Assembly: GCF_000269985.1 (NCBI RefSeq)
Contig: NC_016109.1
Location: 2,356,001-2,420,000 of the forward strand
Source: Kitasatospora setae KM-6054
Lineage (GTDB): Bacteria > Actinomycetota > Actinomycetes > Streptomycetales > Streptomycetaceae
Direction: 5' to 3'
Length of the DNA: 64,000 bases
The notes under the pieces were generated by a model, which saw only the letters and a list, made by a program, of their open reading frames with translations, searched no databases and had not been told where the DNA came from. This document shows positions 54,349-62,593 of the stretch, in pieces. How positions within the stretch are numbered: position 1 is the stretch's first letter; every line of letters starts with the position of its first letter. Made by a program: the position numbers and the translations under genes.

Positions 54349-56145
54349 TTGCTCGACGAGTTCAGCCTTCCGGCCCGCTACCAGGTACCGAGCGACGGCA
54401 ACCTCGCCGACCTGGTCCACCAGAACGCGGAGCGCCACCCGGGCGTCGCTGTGCTCAGCCGCAAGTCCGCCGGGCAGTGGCAGGACCTCACCGCCGCCCA
54501 GTTCCTCGCCGAGGTGCACGCCGTCGCCAAGGGCCTGGTCGCCTCCGGCGTCGGCCCGGGCGACCGGGTCGCCGTGATGTCCCGCACCCGCTACGAGTGG
54601 ACGCTGCTCGACTTCGCGATCTGGACGGCCGGCGCGATCACCGTCCCGGTGTACGAGACCTCCTCCGCCGAGCAGGTCCGCTGGATCCTCGGCGACTCCG
54701 GCGCGCTCGCCGTGGTCACCGAGACCGACGCCCACGCCGCCGTGGTCGAGGAGGTCCGCGCCGGGCTGCCGGGGCTGGAGCACGCCTGGCAGATCGAGCG
54801 GGGCGGCGTCGCCGCCCTCACGCTGGCCGGCGCCGGCGTCGACGACGCGGTGATCGCCGAACGCCGGCGGCTGGCCGGGCCCGACGCGATCGCCACCATC
54901 GTCTACACCTCCGGCACCACCGGCCGCCCCAAGGGCTGCCAGCTGACCCACGGCAACTTCCTGGCCGAGCTGGGCAACGTCACCGCCCGGATGCCCGAGC
55001 TGTTCCGCACCGGCGAGTCCTCCGTCCTGCTCTTCCTGCCGCTGGCCCACGTGCTCGGCCGGATCGCCGAGATCGCCACCGCCATCGCCCCGGTCCGGCT
55101 CGGCCACGTCTCCGACATCAAGAACGTCACCGAGGAGCTCGGCTCCTTCAAGCCGACCCTGATCCTCGGCGTCCCCCGGGTCTTCGAGAAGGTCTACAAC
55201 ACCGCCCGCGCCAAGGCCCAGGCCGACGGCAAGGGGAAGATCTTCGACCGCGCCGCCGACACCGCCGTCGCCTACAGCCGCGCGCTGGACGCCGGCGGCC
55301 CCTCGCTCGGCCTGCGGATCCGGCACGCGGTCTTCGACAAGCTGGTCTACGGCAAGCTCCGGGGCGCCCTCGGCGGCCGCTGCCGGTACGCCATCTCCGG
55401 CGGCGCCCCGCTCGGCGAGCGGCTCGGCCACTTCTACCGCGGCATCGGCTTCGTCGTCCTGGAGGGCTACGGCCTCACCGAGTCCTGCGCCGCCACCGCC
55501 TTCAACCCGCACGACCGGCCGAAGATCGGCACCGTCGGCCAGCCGCTGCCCGGCTCGGCGGTCCGGATCGCCGAGGACGGCGAGGTGCTGCTCAAGGGCC
55601 CGCAGATCTTCACCGGCTACTGGAACAACCCCGCCGCCACCGCCGAGGCCCTCCGGGACGGCTGGTTCGCCACCGGCGACCTCGGCACCCTGGACGGCGA
55701 CGGCTACCTGACCATCACCGGCCGGAAGAAGGAGATCATCGTCACCGCCGGCGGCAAGAACGTCGCCCCCGCCGTGATCGAGGACCGGATCCGGTCCCAC
55801 GCGATCATCGGCGAGGTCATGGTGGTCGGCGACCGCAAGCCCTTCATCGCCTGCCTGGTCACCGTCGACGACGAGTTCCTGCCCCGCTGGAAGGCCCTCA
55901 ACGGCAAGCCCGCCGACGCCACCCTCGAACAGCTCCGCGACGACCCGGACCTGCTCGCCGCCGTCCAGGCCGCGATCGACGACGGCAACCAGGCCGTCTC
56001 GCACGCCGAGGCGGTCAAGAAGTTCCACCTGCTGACCACCACCTTCACCGAGGCCGGCGGCCACCTCACGCCCTCCCTCAAGCTCAAGCGCAACGTCGTC
56101 CTGAAGGACTTCGCCGCCGAGATCGAGGGCCTCTACACCAAGTAG
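54349..56145 (+). CDS. Long-chain fatty acid-CoA ligase (FadD15-like)
   Basis: Activates long-chain fatty acids to acyl-CoA via an acyl-adenylate (598 residues). Adenylate-forming motifs: the P-loop IVYTSGTTGRPKGCQLTH, FLPLAHVLGRI, GYGLTESCAATAFN, WFATGDLGTLDGDGYLTITGRKKEIIVTAGG (cores ATGDLG and GRKKEIIVTAGG) and the C-terminal lysine in LKLKRNVVLKDF. It lacks a signal or membrane helix. Initiation is at a TTG with GAGGAG eight bases before. Mycobacterium carries fadD15 at the same position, divergent from a SRPBCC gene and next to pimB, as here. Confidence 0.94.
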   Translation: MLDEFSLPARYQVPSDGNLADLVHQNAERHPGVAVLSRKSAGQWQDLTAAQFLAEVHAVAKGLVASGVGPGDRVAVMSRTRYEWTLLDFAIWTAGAITVPVYETSSAEQVRWILGDSGALAVVTETDAHAAVVEEVRAGLPGLEHAWQIERGGVAALTLAGAGVDDAVIAERRRLAGPDAIATIVYTSGTTGRPKGCQLTHGNFLAELGNVTARMPELFRTGESSVLLFLPLAHVLGRIAEIATAIAPVRLGHVSDIKNVTEELGSFKPTLILGVPRVFEKVYNTARAKAQADGKGKIFDRAADTAVAYSRALDAGGPSLGLRIRHAVFDKLVYGKLRGALGGRCRYAISGGAPLGERLGHFYRGIGFVVLEGYGLTESCAATAFNPHDRPKIGTVGQPLPGSAVRIAEDGEVLLKGPQIFTGYWNNPAATAEALRDGWFATGDLGTLDGDGYLTITGRKKEIIVTAGGKNVAPAVIEDRIRSHAIIGEVMVVGDRKPFIACLVTVDDEFLPRWKALNGKPADATLEQLRDDPDLLAAVQAAIDDGNQAVSHAEAVKKFHLLTTTFTEAGGHLTPSLKLKRNVVLKDFAAEIEGLYTK

Positions 56146-56216
56146 CGGCGGCGGGACGGGGGTTCCGTCCCACCGCCGCCGTACCCCACCGCCGCCGTCT
56201 CATCGCCCCCGCGCGT

Positions 56217-57359
56217 TCAGCGCTCCCGCAGCAGCCCGGTGAGCCGCTCCGCGAGCATGTCCCAGCGCCAGGCCGCGTGCACCCACTTCCGCCCGGCCTC
56301 GCCCATCTCGCGGCGCAGCCCCTCGTCGCCGAGCAGCCGCACCAGCCGCTCGGCGAGGAGCTGTTCGCCGCCGGTGCCGGGCACCACGTAGCCGGTCTCG
56401 CCCTCGCGGACGGCGTCCGGCGCGCCGCCGGAGTCGCCGGCGACGACCGGGAGGCCGGTCGCGGAGGCTTCCAGGTAGACGATGCCGAGGCCCTCGACGT
56501 CGAGGCCGCCGCGCCGGGTCCGGCAGGGCATCGCGAAGACGTCGCCGGCGCCGTAGTGGGCGGGGAGTTCGGCCCAGGGGACGGCGCCGGTGAAGACGAC
56601 CGAGGAGCGGACGCCGACGGTGTCGACGAGCTTCTCCAGTTCGGCCCGGTAGGGGCCGCCGCCGACGATCAGCAGCACCGCGTCGGGCTGGGCGGCCAGC
56701 ACCCGCGGCAGGGCCCGGATCAGGGTGTCCTGCCCCTTGCGCGGCACCAGCCGGGAGACGCAGACCACGACGGGCCGCTCGCTGAGCCCGAGCCGGGCCC
56801 GGACGGCGTCGCCGCCGGAGTCCGGCCGGAAGGTCGACTCGTCGACCCCGGGCGGCAGTTGGGTCATCCGCCGGGCGGCGTCCGGCCCGACCGCGCGGGC
56901 GATCCGGGAGCGGGTGTACTCGCCCAGGTAGGTGAGGACGTCGGTGCCGGCCCCGATCCGGCGCAGCAGTTGCGCGGAGACCGGCAGTTGGGCCCAGGCG
57001 GCCTCGTGCCCGTGGGTCATGCCGAGCAGCCGCTCGGCGCCGGCCCGGCGCAGCGCGGGGGCCATCAGGCCGAGCGGGGCGGCGGCGCCGAACCAGACCG
57101 AGGTGCAGCCCTCGGCGCGCAGGATCTCGGCGGCCCGCCGGGTCACCCGGGGGGTGGGGACCATCATCCGGGTCCGGTCGCGGATCACCCGGAAGGGCTG
57201 CGCGGCGTCGAACTCGGCGACCTCGCGGCCGTCCTTCCAGGTGGAGGCGTACACCACGACGGAGCCGGCGGGCTGCCGGACGGCCATGTTGTGGACGAAC
57301 GCCTGGATGCCGCCGGGCCTGGGCGGGAAGTCGTTGGTGACGATGAGGGTCTTGTGCAT
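56217..57359 (-). CDS. GT4 glycosyltransferase, PimB-like
   Basis: Retaining glycosyltransferase (380 residues). The N-terminal IVTNDFPPRPGGIQAFVHNMA acceptor-domain loop, the central HGHEAAW, the sugar-nucleotide domain with VCVSRLVPRKGQDTLIRA, LLIVGGGPYRAEL and the E-x7-E motif in GLDVEGLGIVYLEASATGLPVVAG are all visible. The closest functional model is PimB, an alpha-mannosyltransferase acting on phosphatidyl-myo-inositol mannoside; the GGxQAF and EGLGIVYLEA motifs and its place beside fadD15 support that. The donor is probably GDP-mannose, inferred only. Confidence 0.9.
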   Translation of the reverse strand: MHKTLIVTNDFPPRPGGIQAFVHNMAVRQPAGSVVVYASTWKDGREVAEFDAAQPFRVIRDRTRMMVPTPRVTRRAAEILRAEGCTSVWFGAAAPLGLMAPALRRAGAERLLGMTHGHEAAWAQLPVSAQLLRRIGAGTDVLTYLGEYTRSRIARAVGPDAARRMTQLPPGVDESTFRPDSGGDAVRARLGLSERPVVVCVSRLVPRKGQDTLIRALPRVLAAQPDAVLLIVGGGPYRAELEKLVDTVGVRSSVVFTGAVPWAELPAHYGAGDVFAMPCRTRRGGLDVEGLGIVYLEASATGLPVVAGDSGGAPDAVREGETGYVVPGTGGEQLLAERLVRLLGDEGLRREMGEAGRKWVHAAWRWDMLAERLTGLLRER

Positions 57360-57627
57360 GCCGCGGCTCGCTCGGTCGGGGGGTGCTCGGACTACCTGTG
57401 AGTGGTCCGTACGATAGGTCACCGTGCCCGTTCTCCGGGAACGCGGCCCGCACCGCCGACCGGGGCGGCGCCGGGACGGGTCCGCCCGTCCGCGGGGGCG
57501 GGTGGGACACGGTTCGGTGAAGGTCCGGGTGCCGCCGCAACCGTGGGGGCGGAGCGCCGGTCTATCACCGGGGAGGCCCCGGTCCGTCCGGTGTTCCGGC
57601 GTGCACGCGACGACCCGAAGGAGCGCA

Positions 57628-58989
57628 GTGGAGTCAGCCCAGGCCGAGAAGGCCGGTGGTGCGGAGCCGTCGGCGCCGTCGCCCCGGGCCGCCGAACCGA
57701 GCCGCCGCCCGCTGTGGGCGCTGGCGGGCGGCTGGTTGGCGACCCGGACGCTGATCGTGCTGATGGTCGCGGGCGTGCTGCGGATCGCCGACACCGACGT
57801 GACCACCGACATCTCGGTGATCTACCACAGCTGGTACGAGGTGCTGCGGACCGGCACCTTCCCGCTGGACGACGTGACCTGGCAGTACCCGCCGGGCGCG
57901 GCGCTGGTGATCCTGCTGCCGGGGCTGCTGCCCTGGTCGTACCTGGTGTCGTTCTTCGTGATCTGCGGCGTGGTGGACGCCTTCGCGATGGCGCTGCTGA
58001 TGCGGGCGGGCGTCCGCCGGGGCCGCAGCTACCTGGGCGGCTGGTTCTGGGTGGCGGGCGTGCCGCTGCTCGGGCCGACGGTGTACTGCCGGTACGACAT
58101 CATCGTGACGGCGCTGGCGATCGCGGGCCTGCTGGTGATGCTGCGCCGCCCGGCGCTCAGCGGGGTGCTGCTGGGCCTGGGCGGGCTGGTGAAGGTGTGG
58201 CCGCTGCTGGCGCTGATCGGCTCGCCGCGCGGACGGCGGACCCGGCGGGCCTGGACCTCGGCGGTGGCGTGCGCGGCCGCGCTGGGCTTCCTGCTGATGG
58301 CGGGCATGAACGGCGCCTTCGAGTTCCTGAAGTTCCAGTCGGAGCGCGGCATCGAGATCGAGTCGCTGGGCGCGCTGCCGCTGCACTACGCGAAGCTCGC
58401 GGGGTCGTGGAACGGCACCGTGACGATGAACTACGGCTCGGTGGAGTTCCTCGGCCCGTGGGTGCCGGTGATCTCCAAGGTGATGGTGGGCCTGTCGGTG
58501 GCGGGCTTCGGCTGGCTGCTGGTGTGGCGGCTGCGGGCGGCCCGCTGGACCTCGGCGACCACCTTCGACGCGGCGCTGTGCGCGCTGCTGATCTTCACCA
58601 CGACCAGCCGGGTGATCTCCCCGCAGTACATGATCTGGGTGGTCGGCCTGACCGCCGTCTGCCTGACGGTGCGCGGCAGCAGCCAGCGGCCGGTGGCGGT
58701 GCTGGTGCTGGTCACGGCGGTGCTGACCACGCTGGAGTTCCCGGTCATGTTCGGCGCGGTGAACCGCAGCGAGCTGGGCGGCGTGCTGGTGCTGACCGCC
58801 CGCAACCTGCTGCTGCTGGTGACCACGGTGCTCTCGGCGTACCGGCTGTGGCGCTCCACCCGGCGCCGGGAGGCGCTGACCACGGTGGTGCTGCCGGCCG
58901 ACCAGGTCACCCCGCAGTACCCGGTGCGGCCGGGGATCGCCTACGAGCAGGACCTGCTGGACGACCTGACCCCGGCCGACCGGGGCTGA
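57628..58989 (+). CDS. GT87 family membrane glycosyltransferase
   Basis: Polyprenyl-phosphate-mannose-type mannosyltransferase-like protein (453 residues) with about ten membrane helices. An early extracellular loop carries ADTDVTTDISVIYHSWYEVLRTGTFPLDDVTWQYPPGAALV (cores DISVIYHSWYEVL and WQYPPGAAL), the acidic-loop signature of GT-C enzymes; PTVYCRYDIIVTALA and SPQYMIWVVGL are also typical. The GTG at 57628 has AAGGAG before it. TACGAT (57410-57415) lies before an alternative leaderless GTG at 57424 that would add 68 Arg-rich residues; that form is less likely. It is divergent from the PimB-like gene. Confidence 0.87.
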   Translation: MESAQAEKAGGAEPSAPSPRAAEPSRRPLWALAGGWLATRTLIVLMVAGVLRIADTDVTTDISVIYHSWYEVLRTGTFPLDDVTWQYPPGAALVILLPGLLPWSYLVSFFVICGVVDAFAMALLMRAGVRRGRSYLGGWFWVAGVPLLGPTVYCRYDIIVTALAIAGLLVMLRRPALSGVLLGLGGLVKVWPLLALIGSPRGRRTRRAWTSAVACAAALGFLLMAGMNGAFEFLKFQSERGIEIESLGALPLHYAKLAGSWNGTVTMNYGSVEFLGPWVPVISKVMVGLSVAGFGWLLVWRLRAARWTSATTFDAALCALLIFTTTSRVISPQYMIWVVGLTAVCLTVRGSSQRPVAVLVLVTAVLTTLEFPVMFGAVNRSELGGVLVLTARNLLLLVTTVLSAYRLWRSTRRREALTTVVLPADQVTPQYPVRPGIAYEQDLLDDLTPADRG

Positions 58990-59013
58990 CCCGCCGGCCG
59001 CCGGATCCCGTTG

Positions 59014-59039
59014 CTGCAAGTTTGCGAAACTTCTTGCAG
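59014..59039. promoter_or_regulatory. Inverted-repeat operator before the PfkB kinase gene
   Basis: CTGCAAG (59014-59020) and CTTGCAG (59033-59039) form perfect 7-bp arms with AAGTTT/AAACTT nested inside around a GCG centre. It lies 30-55 nt before the ATG. TGCAAG/CTTGCA half-sites are the motif of LacI-family carbon regulators upstream of Streptomyces amylase and maltose genes. Confidence 0.7.
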
Positions 59040-59068
59040 ACGGGGTCCGGCGCTGCCACCATCGCGGG

Positions 59069-59971
59069 ATGATCGACTACGACATCCTGATCGTCGGCGG
59101 CCTCGGCGTGGACACCATCGTCCGGGTGGACCGGCTGGAGGTCCCGTCGGGCGGCGACTCGCTCGCCGTCCCCCCGGTGCTGGACTACCCGGCGCACACC
59201 GGCAACGGCGTGGCACTGGCCTGCCTGGCGCTGGGCCTGCGCACCAAGTTCGCCGACTTCCTCGGCGACGACCCGCAGGGCGCCCTGGTGCTGGCCGAGT
59301 ACGCCCGCCGCGGCCTGGACTTCAGCCACCTGCCCGCCCCGAACGGCACCCCGCGCAGCGTCAACCTGGTCGACCGGGAGGGCCGCCGGTTCTCCTTCTA
59401 CGACGGCCGGCACCCGGCGGACGCCCGGCTGCCGCGCGCGTTCTGGCTGCCGCTGCTGGAGCGCTCGGCGCACGTCCACCTGTCGATCACCGGCGTCAAC
59501 CGGGACATGTACCCGGACGTCGAGCGGCTGGGCCGCACCAGCTCCACCGACCTGCACGCCTGGGACGGCGTCGAGGAGCACCACCTGCACTACGCGCTCC
59601 GCTCGGACCTCGTCTTCCTCTCCGCCGCGCGGCTGGCCGACCGCCCGGAGGCGGCGATGCGCGCCGTGCTGGAGCGCGGCCGGGCCGAGCTGGTGGTGGC
59701 CACGGCGGGCGCGGACGGCGCCTTCCTGCTGACCCGGGCGGACGCCGCGCCCCGGCACTTCCCGACCGTCGACCCGGGCGCGCCGGTCGTCGACAGCAAC
59801 GGCGCGGGCGACGCCTTCGTCGCCGGCTTCCTGCACCGGCGGCTGGCCGGCCGCCCGGTCGAGGAGTGCATGCGGGCGGGCGCGGCCGCCGGGGCGTACA
59901 CCTGCACCGTCGCGGGCACCCACACCGCGTTCCTGGACGCGCCGGGCCTGGAGCGGGCGCTGGCCGGCTGA
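59069..59971 (+). CDS. PfkB family carbohydrate kinase
   Basis: Ribokinase-fold sugar kinase (300 residues). N-terminal ILIVGGLGVDTIVRVDRL, the substrate-binding HTGNGVALACLALGL, the conserved FLGDDPQGALV, and the C-terminal PfkB signature DSNGAGDAFVAGFLHRRL with the catalytic Asp are present. The sugar cannot be read from the sequence; fructose, ribose, adenosine and 2-keto-3-deoxygluconate kinases share these motifs. No ribosome site is obvious before the ATG, and a well-formed inverted repeat just upstream suggests sugar-responsive repression. It ends 25 nt from the convergent HEXXH gene. Confidence 0.92.
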   Translation: MIDYDILIVGGLGVDTIVRVDRLEVPSGGDSLAVPPVLDYPAHTGNGVALACLALGLRTKFADFLGDDPQGALVLAEYARRGLDFSHLPAPNGTPRSVNLVDREGRRFSFYDGRHPADARLPRAFWLPLLERSAHVHLSITGVNRDMYPDVERLGRTSSTDLHAWDGVEEHHLHYALRSDLVFLSAARLADRPEAAMRAVLERGRAELVVATAGADGAFLLTRADAAPRHFPTVDPGAPVVDSNGAGDAFVAGFLHRRLAGRPVEECMRAGAAAGAYTCTVAGTHTAFLDAPGLERALAG

Positions 59972-59996
59972 CCGGCCGCCCCTCCCCCGGCCCCCG

Positions 59997-61307
59997 CTAC
60001 CCGAGCTTGGCCACCTCGGCCGTCCAGCTCTTGGTGAACTCCGTCACCCCGACCCCGAGCTGCGCCTTCATCGCCCGGTCGAGGCCGCCCTCGCCGAACG
60101 CCCCGACGGTCCGGTAGAGCGCCACCAGCCGGTCCTGCCCGTGCGTCCGGGCGATCAGGTCGCAGGCCAGCCAGGACAGCTCGTACGCCTGGGCGATGCC
60201 GTCCGACCCGGCCGCGAAGGCCGTGTCGGCGGGCAGCGCGGTCGGCATCCGGCCGGCCCGGACGTCCTTGGCCAGCTCGGGGGCGATCTGCCGGGCGGTG
60301 CGCCCGGTGCCGAGGTAGCCGGTGTAGTCGGCGACGCCCTCGGAGAGCCAGAGCGGCGTCCAGGCCCTGGTGTCGGCCCGGGTGGCGACGTGGGTGGCCT
60401 CGTGGGTGACCACCACCCGGCGGCCGAGCTCGCTGAGCTGCCGGTACGCGTCGGGGTTGACCACGATCCGGTCGGCGGGGGTGTGCACGGGGGCGCCGCC
60501 GACCGCCAGGGTGACCGCGGCTATGCCCTGGTAGGCGTCCGCGGAGACGTCCATCCGGCGGGCGAACTGCTGCACGGTGAGCGGCAGTTCGAGCAGCAGC
60601 CGGGTGTCGGACGGACCCCAGACGCCGGCCGCGGCGGGCACCGCGCGGTCGGCCAGCGCGACCAGCGCGGCCAGCTCGGCGGGCTCGCCGAGGCCGAGCA
60701 CCAGGCAGCGCTTCCCCTCCGCGACCCGGACGGTGCCCAGGTCCCAGGGCGCGGCCGCGCCGGTCGGCGTCTCGGCGGCCACCCGCCAGCCGGCCGGCTC
60801 CCGGACCAGCTCGATCCGCCGCTCCAGCAGCGCCGGGTAGTCGTCCACCCCGGTCAGCCGGTAGGCCAGCTCGGCGCCGACGCTGAGCCGGTCCGCGTCG
60901 GCGGGCGGCTCGGCGAACACCGTGAGCTTCAGCTCGTAGCCGGCGAAGGCCAGCGCGGCGGTCCGGGTGAGCAGGTCCCGGTCGGCCTCCTCGGCGCCGG
61001 TCGCGGAGACCGCCAGCAGCGCCGCGGTGTCCCGTCCGGCCACCGCCCGGGCCCGCTGCCCGAGCAGCCGGACCACCTCCTCGCGCACCCCGGCCGGTGC
61101 GGCCCCGGCCGCGCCCGCGACGGCGCCCGCCGGGCCGCTCGCCGCGGCGGGGGCCGGTCCGGCCGGCGCGACCCGGAGCGGCGACAGCTGGAGCGCCCCG
61201 CCCGCGGCCAGCAGCAGGGCCGCGCGCCGGGACAGCGGAGCACCGGCCCGCCGCGGCCCGGTGGCCGTCGGCAGGTCGGTGACCAGGGGTTCGTCGACGA
61301 GGCTCAG
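59997..61307 (-). CDS. Exported HEXXH metallopeptidase-like protein
   Basis: Product of about 436 residues, not assigned to a named family. A twin-arginine-like or signal-like segment (APLSRRAALLLAAGGALQL) is near the N-terminus. The C-terminal third has VVVTHEATHVATRA (an HEXXH zinc motif) and a downstream acidic helix WLSEGVADYTGYLG that supplies a likely third zinc ligand, as in gluzincins. No ATG, GTG or TTG lies between the upstream stop and the signal; a CTG at 61307 overlapping the NlpC/P60 stop (CTGA) is the best start I can find. An internal GTG would remove the signal. Confidence 0.72.
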   Translation of the reverse strand: MSLVDEPLVTDLPTATGPRRAGAPLSRRAALLLAAGGALQLSPLRVAPAGPAPAAASGPAGAVAGAAGAAPAGVREEVVRLLGQRARAVAGRDTAALLAVSATGAEEADRDLLTRTAALAFAGYELKLTVFAEPPADADRLSVGAELAYRLTGVDDYPALLERRIELVREPAGWRVAAETPTGAAAPWDLGTVRVAEGKRCLVLGLGEPAELAALVALADRAVPAAAGVWGPSDTRLLLELPLTVQQFARRMDVSADAYQGIAAVTLAVGGAPVHTPADRIVVNPDAYRQLSELGRRVVVTHEATHVATRADTRAWTPLWLSEGVADYTGYLGTGRTARQIAPELAKDVRAGRMPTALPADTAFAAGSDGIAQAYELSWLACDLIARTHGQDRLVALYRTVGAFGEGGLDRAMKAQLGVGVTEFTKSWTAEVAKLG

Positions 61308-62365
61308 ACCCGTACCACCGTGTTCACCGGCATCGCGCCGACGCTCTCGTAGCGGACCCGGGCGCCCGGGTAGGGCGCGTGCACGACGACGCCCCCCCCG
61401 GCGTACATGCCGACGTGGTGCCTGTCGTTGTAGAAGATCACCAGGTCTCCGGGCCGGGCGTCGGCGAGGCTCACCCGCCGGCCGGCCGAGGCCTGCTCCT
61501 GCGAGGTCCGCGGCAGGGTCACTCCGGCCTGCCGCCACGACCAGTACATCAGACCGGAGCAGTCGAAGGTGCCGGGGCCGGTCGATCCGTAGACGTAGGG
61601 CGACCCGATCTTGGAGATCGCGGCGGCCAGCGCGGCCCCGGCCCGGTCGGAGGACGGCGGCTGGTCGCCGAGGTCGATCCGGTCGGTGCCGCGGGTGGCG
61701 CGCTGCCGGGCCTCCCGGGCGTCGTCGGCGGCCATCCGGACCCGTTCGGCGGGGGCCAGCGAGTTCAGCAGCCGCTGCGCCCGGAGCAGCCGCTCGTGGA
61801 CGTCCTCCTTGGCGGCGGCCAGCCGCTGCCTGGCCTGCTCCAGCTCGGCCAGCTTGCCGCCGGCCTCCCGCCGCCGCTCGTCCAGCCGGCGCTGCCGCTC
61901 GGCCAGGTCGCGCAGGCTGTCGCTCTGCCGGGCGGTGGCCTGTTCGAGCGAGCGGGCGCCGGTCAGGTAGCCGGCCGGGTCCTGGTCGAGCATCAGCCGG
62001 ACGGTCGGGTCGACGCCCTGGGAGCGGTACTGGGCGGCGGCGACGGCGGCCAGGTCGCCGCGCATCCGGTTGAGCTCGTCCTGCCCGGCGGCGACCTGGT
62101 CCTGGAGGGTGCCGGTCTCGGCCTGCAGGGTCCTGAGCCGCTCCTGCGCCGCGTTGTACGTCTCCGAGGCCCGCTCGGCCTCCTCGTAGAGCTGGTCGAC
62201 CTGCTGCTTGACCTCGGCCCGGTTCGGCGGGTCGGCGGGGCTCAGCGGGGCGGCGGCGGCCCCGCCGACGGTCAGTCCGAGCGCGCTGGTCGCGGCGGCG
62301 GTGAGCGCCAGGGCCCGGGCGATGCGCTGGACACCGGGCAGTGGGGTGCGGCGGGGCACGGACAC
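61304..62365 (-). CDS. Secreted NlpC/P60 peptidoglycan hydrolase
   Basis: Cysteine endopeptidase of family C40 (353 residues) cutting peptidoglycan stem peptides. A signal peptide (ARALALTAAATSALGLTVGGAAAA, core residues ~15-38) is followed by a long coiled coil (~45-215; EVKQQVDQLYEEAERASE, QRLLNSLAPAER) and the NlpC/P60 domain with catalytic Cys in GTFDCSGLMYWSW, His in DRHHVGMYAGGG and a third residue in VVHAPYP. The GTG at 62365 is chosen because it starts just before the signal. A promoter candidate lies 80-109 nt upstream. It is paralogous to the next gene. Confidence 0.93.
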   Translation of the reverse strand: MSVPRRTPLPGVQRIARALALTAAATSALGLTVGGAAAAPLSPADPPNRAEVKQQVDQLYEEAERASETYNAAQERLRTLQAETGTLQDQVAAGQDELNRMRGDLAAVAAAQYRSQGVDPTVRLMLDQDPAGYLTGARSLEQATARQSDSLRDLAERQRRLDERRREAGGKLAELEQARQRLAAAKEDVHERLLRAQRLLNSLAPAERVRMAADDAREARQRATRGTDRIDLGDQPPSSDRAGAALAAAISKIGSPYVYGSTGPGTFDCSGLMYWSWRQAGVTLPRTSQEQASAGRRVSLADARPGDLVIFYNDRHHVGMYAGGGVVVHAPYPGARVRYESVGAMPVNTVVRV

Positions 62366-62444
62366 GCGCGACGGCTCCGTTCTGCGGCCGGCCTCCGCCG
62401 CCGTCCGCGGTCGGACGGCCGTCCTCGCGGGGGCCCGGGGGCAG

Positions 62445-62474
62445 AGGTTAGCGAGTCGGATCGATCCAGTCCAA
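62445..62474 (-). promoter_or_regulatory. Candidate promoter of the downstream NlpC/P60 gene
   Basis: Minus-strand TTGGAC (62474-62469) and TAACCT (62450-62445) are 18 bp apart, giving a leader of about 75 nt. It suggests separate transcription from the riboswitch-controlled paralogue upstream. Confidence 0.6.
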
Positions 62475-62524
62475 ACCCCGACAGCCCCGAATATTTGACC
62501 CCCAATCGGACATCCGCACGGGAA

Positions 62525-62555
62525 CGGCCCGGCACCCCTTGGGGGCACCGGGCCG
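62525..62555 (-). terminator. Hairpin between the two NlpC/P60 genes
   Basis: CGGCCCGG (62525-62532) pairs with CCGGGCCG (62548-62555), with an inner CCCC/GGGG stem and a small internal loop. It lies 39 nt after the stop of the upstream paralogue on the minus strand and fits a terminator. Confidence 0.6.
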
Positions 62556-62593
62556 CACGTCCCGCCGGGGCCCCGAACGGGCCCCGGGCCGGG

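Noticed and set aside
54184..56064. A 626-codon open frame antisense to the acyl-CoA synthetase gene
   Set aside because: It is a shadow caused by GC-rich codons. Its composition is Gly/Val/Asp-rich with no domain, while the plus strand encodes a complete adenylate-forming enzyme.
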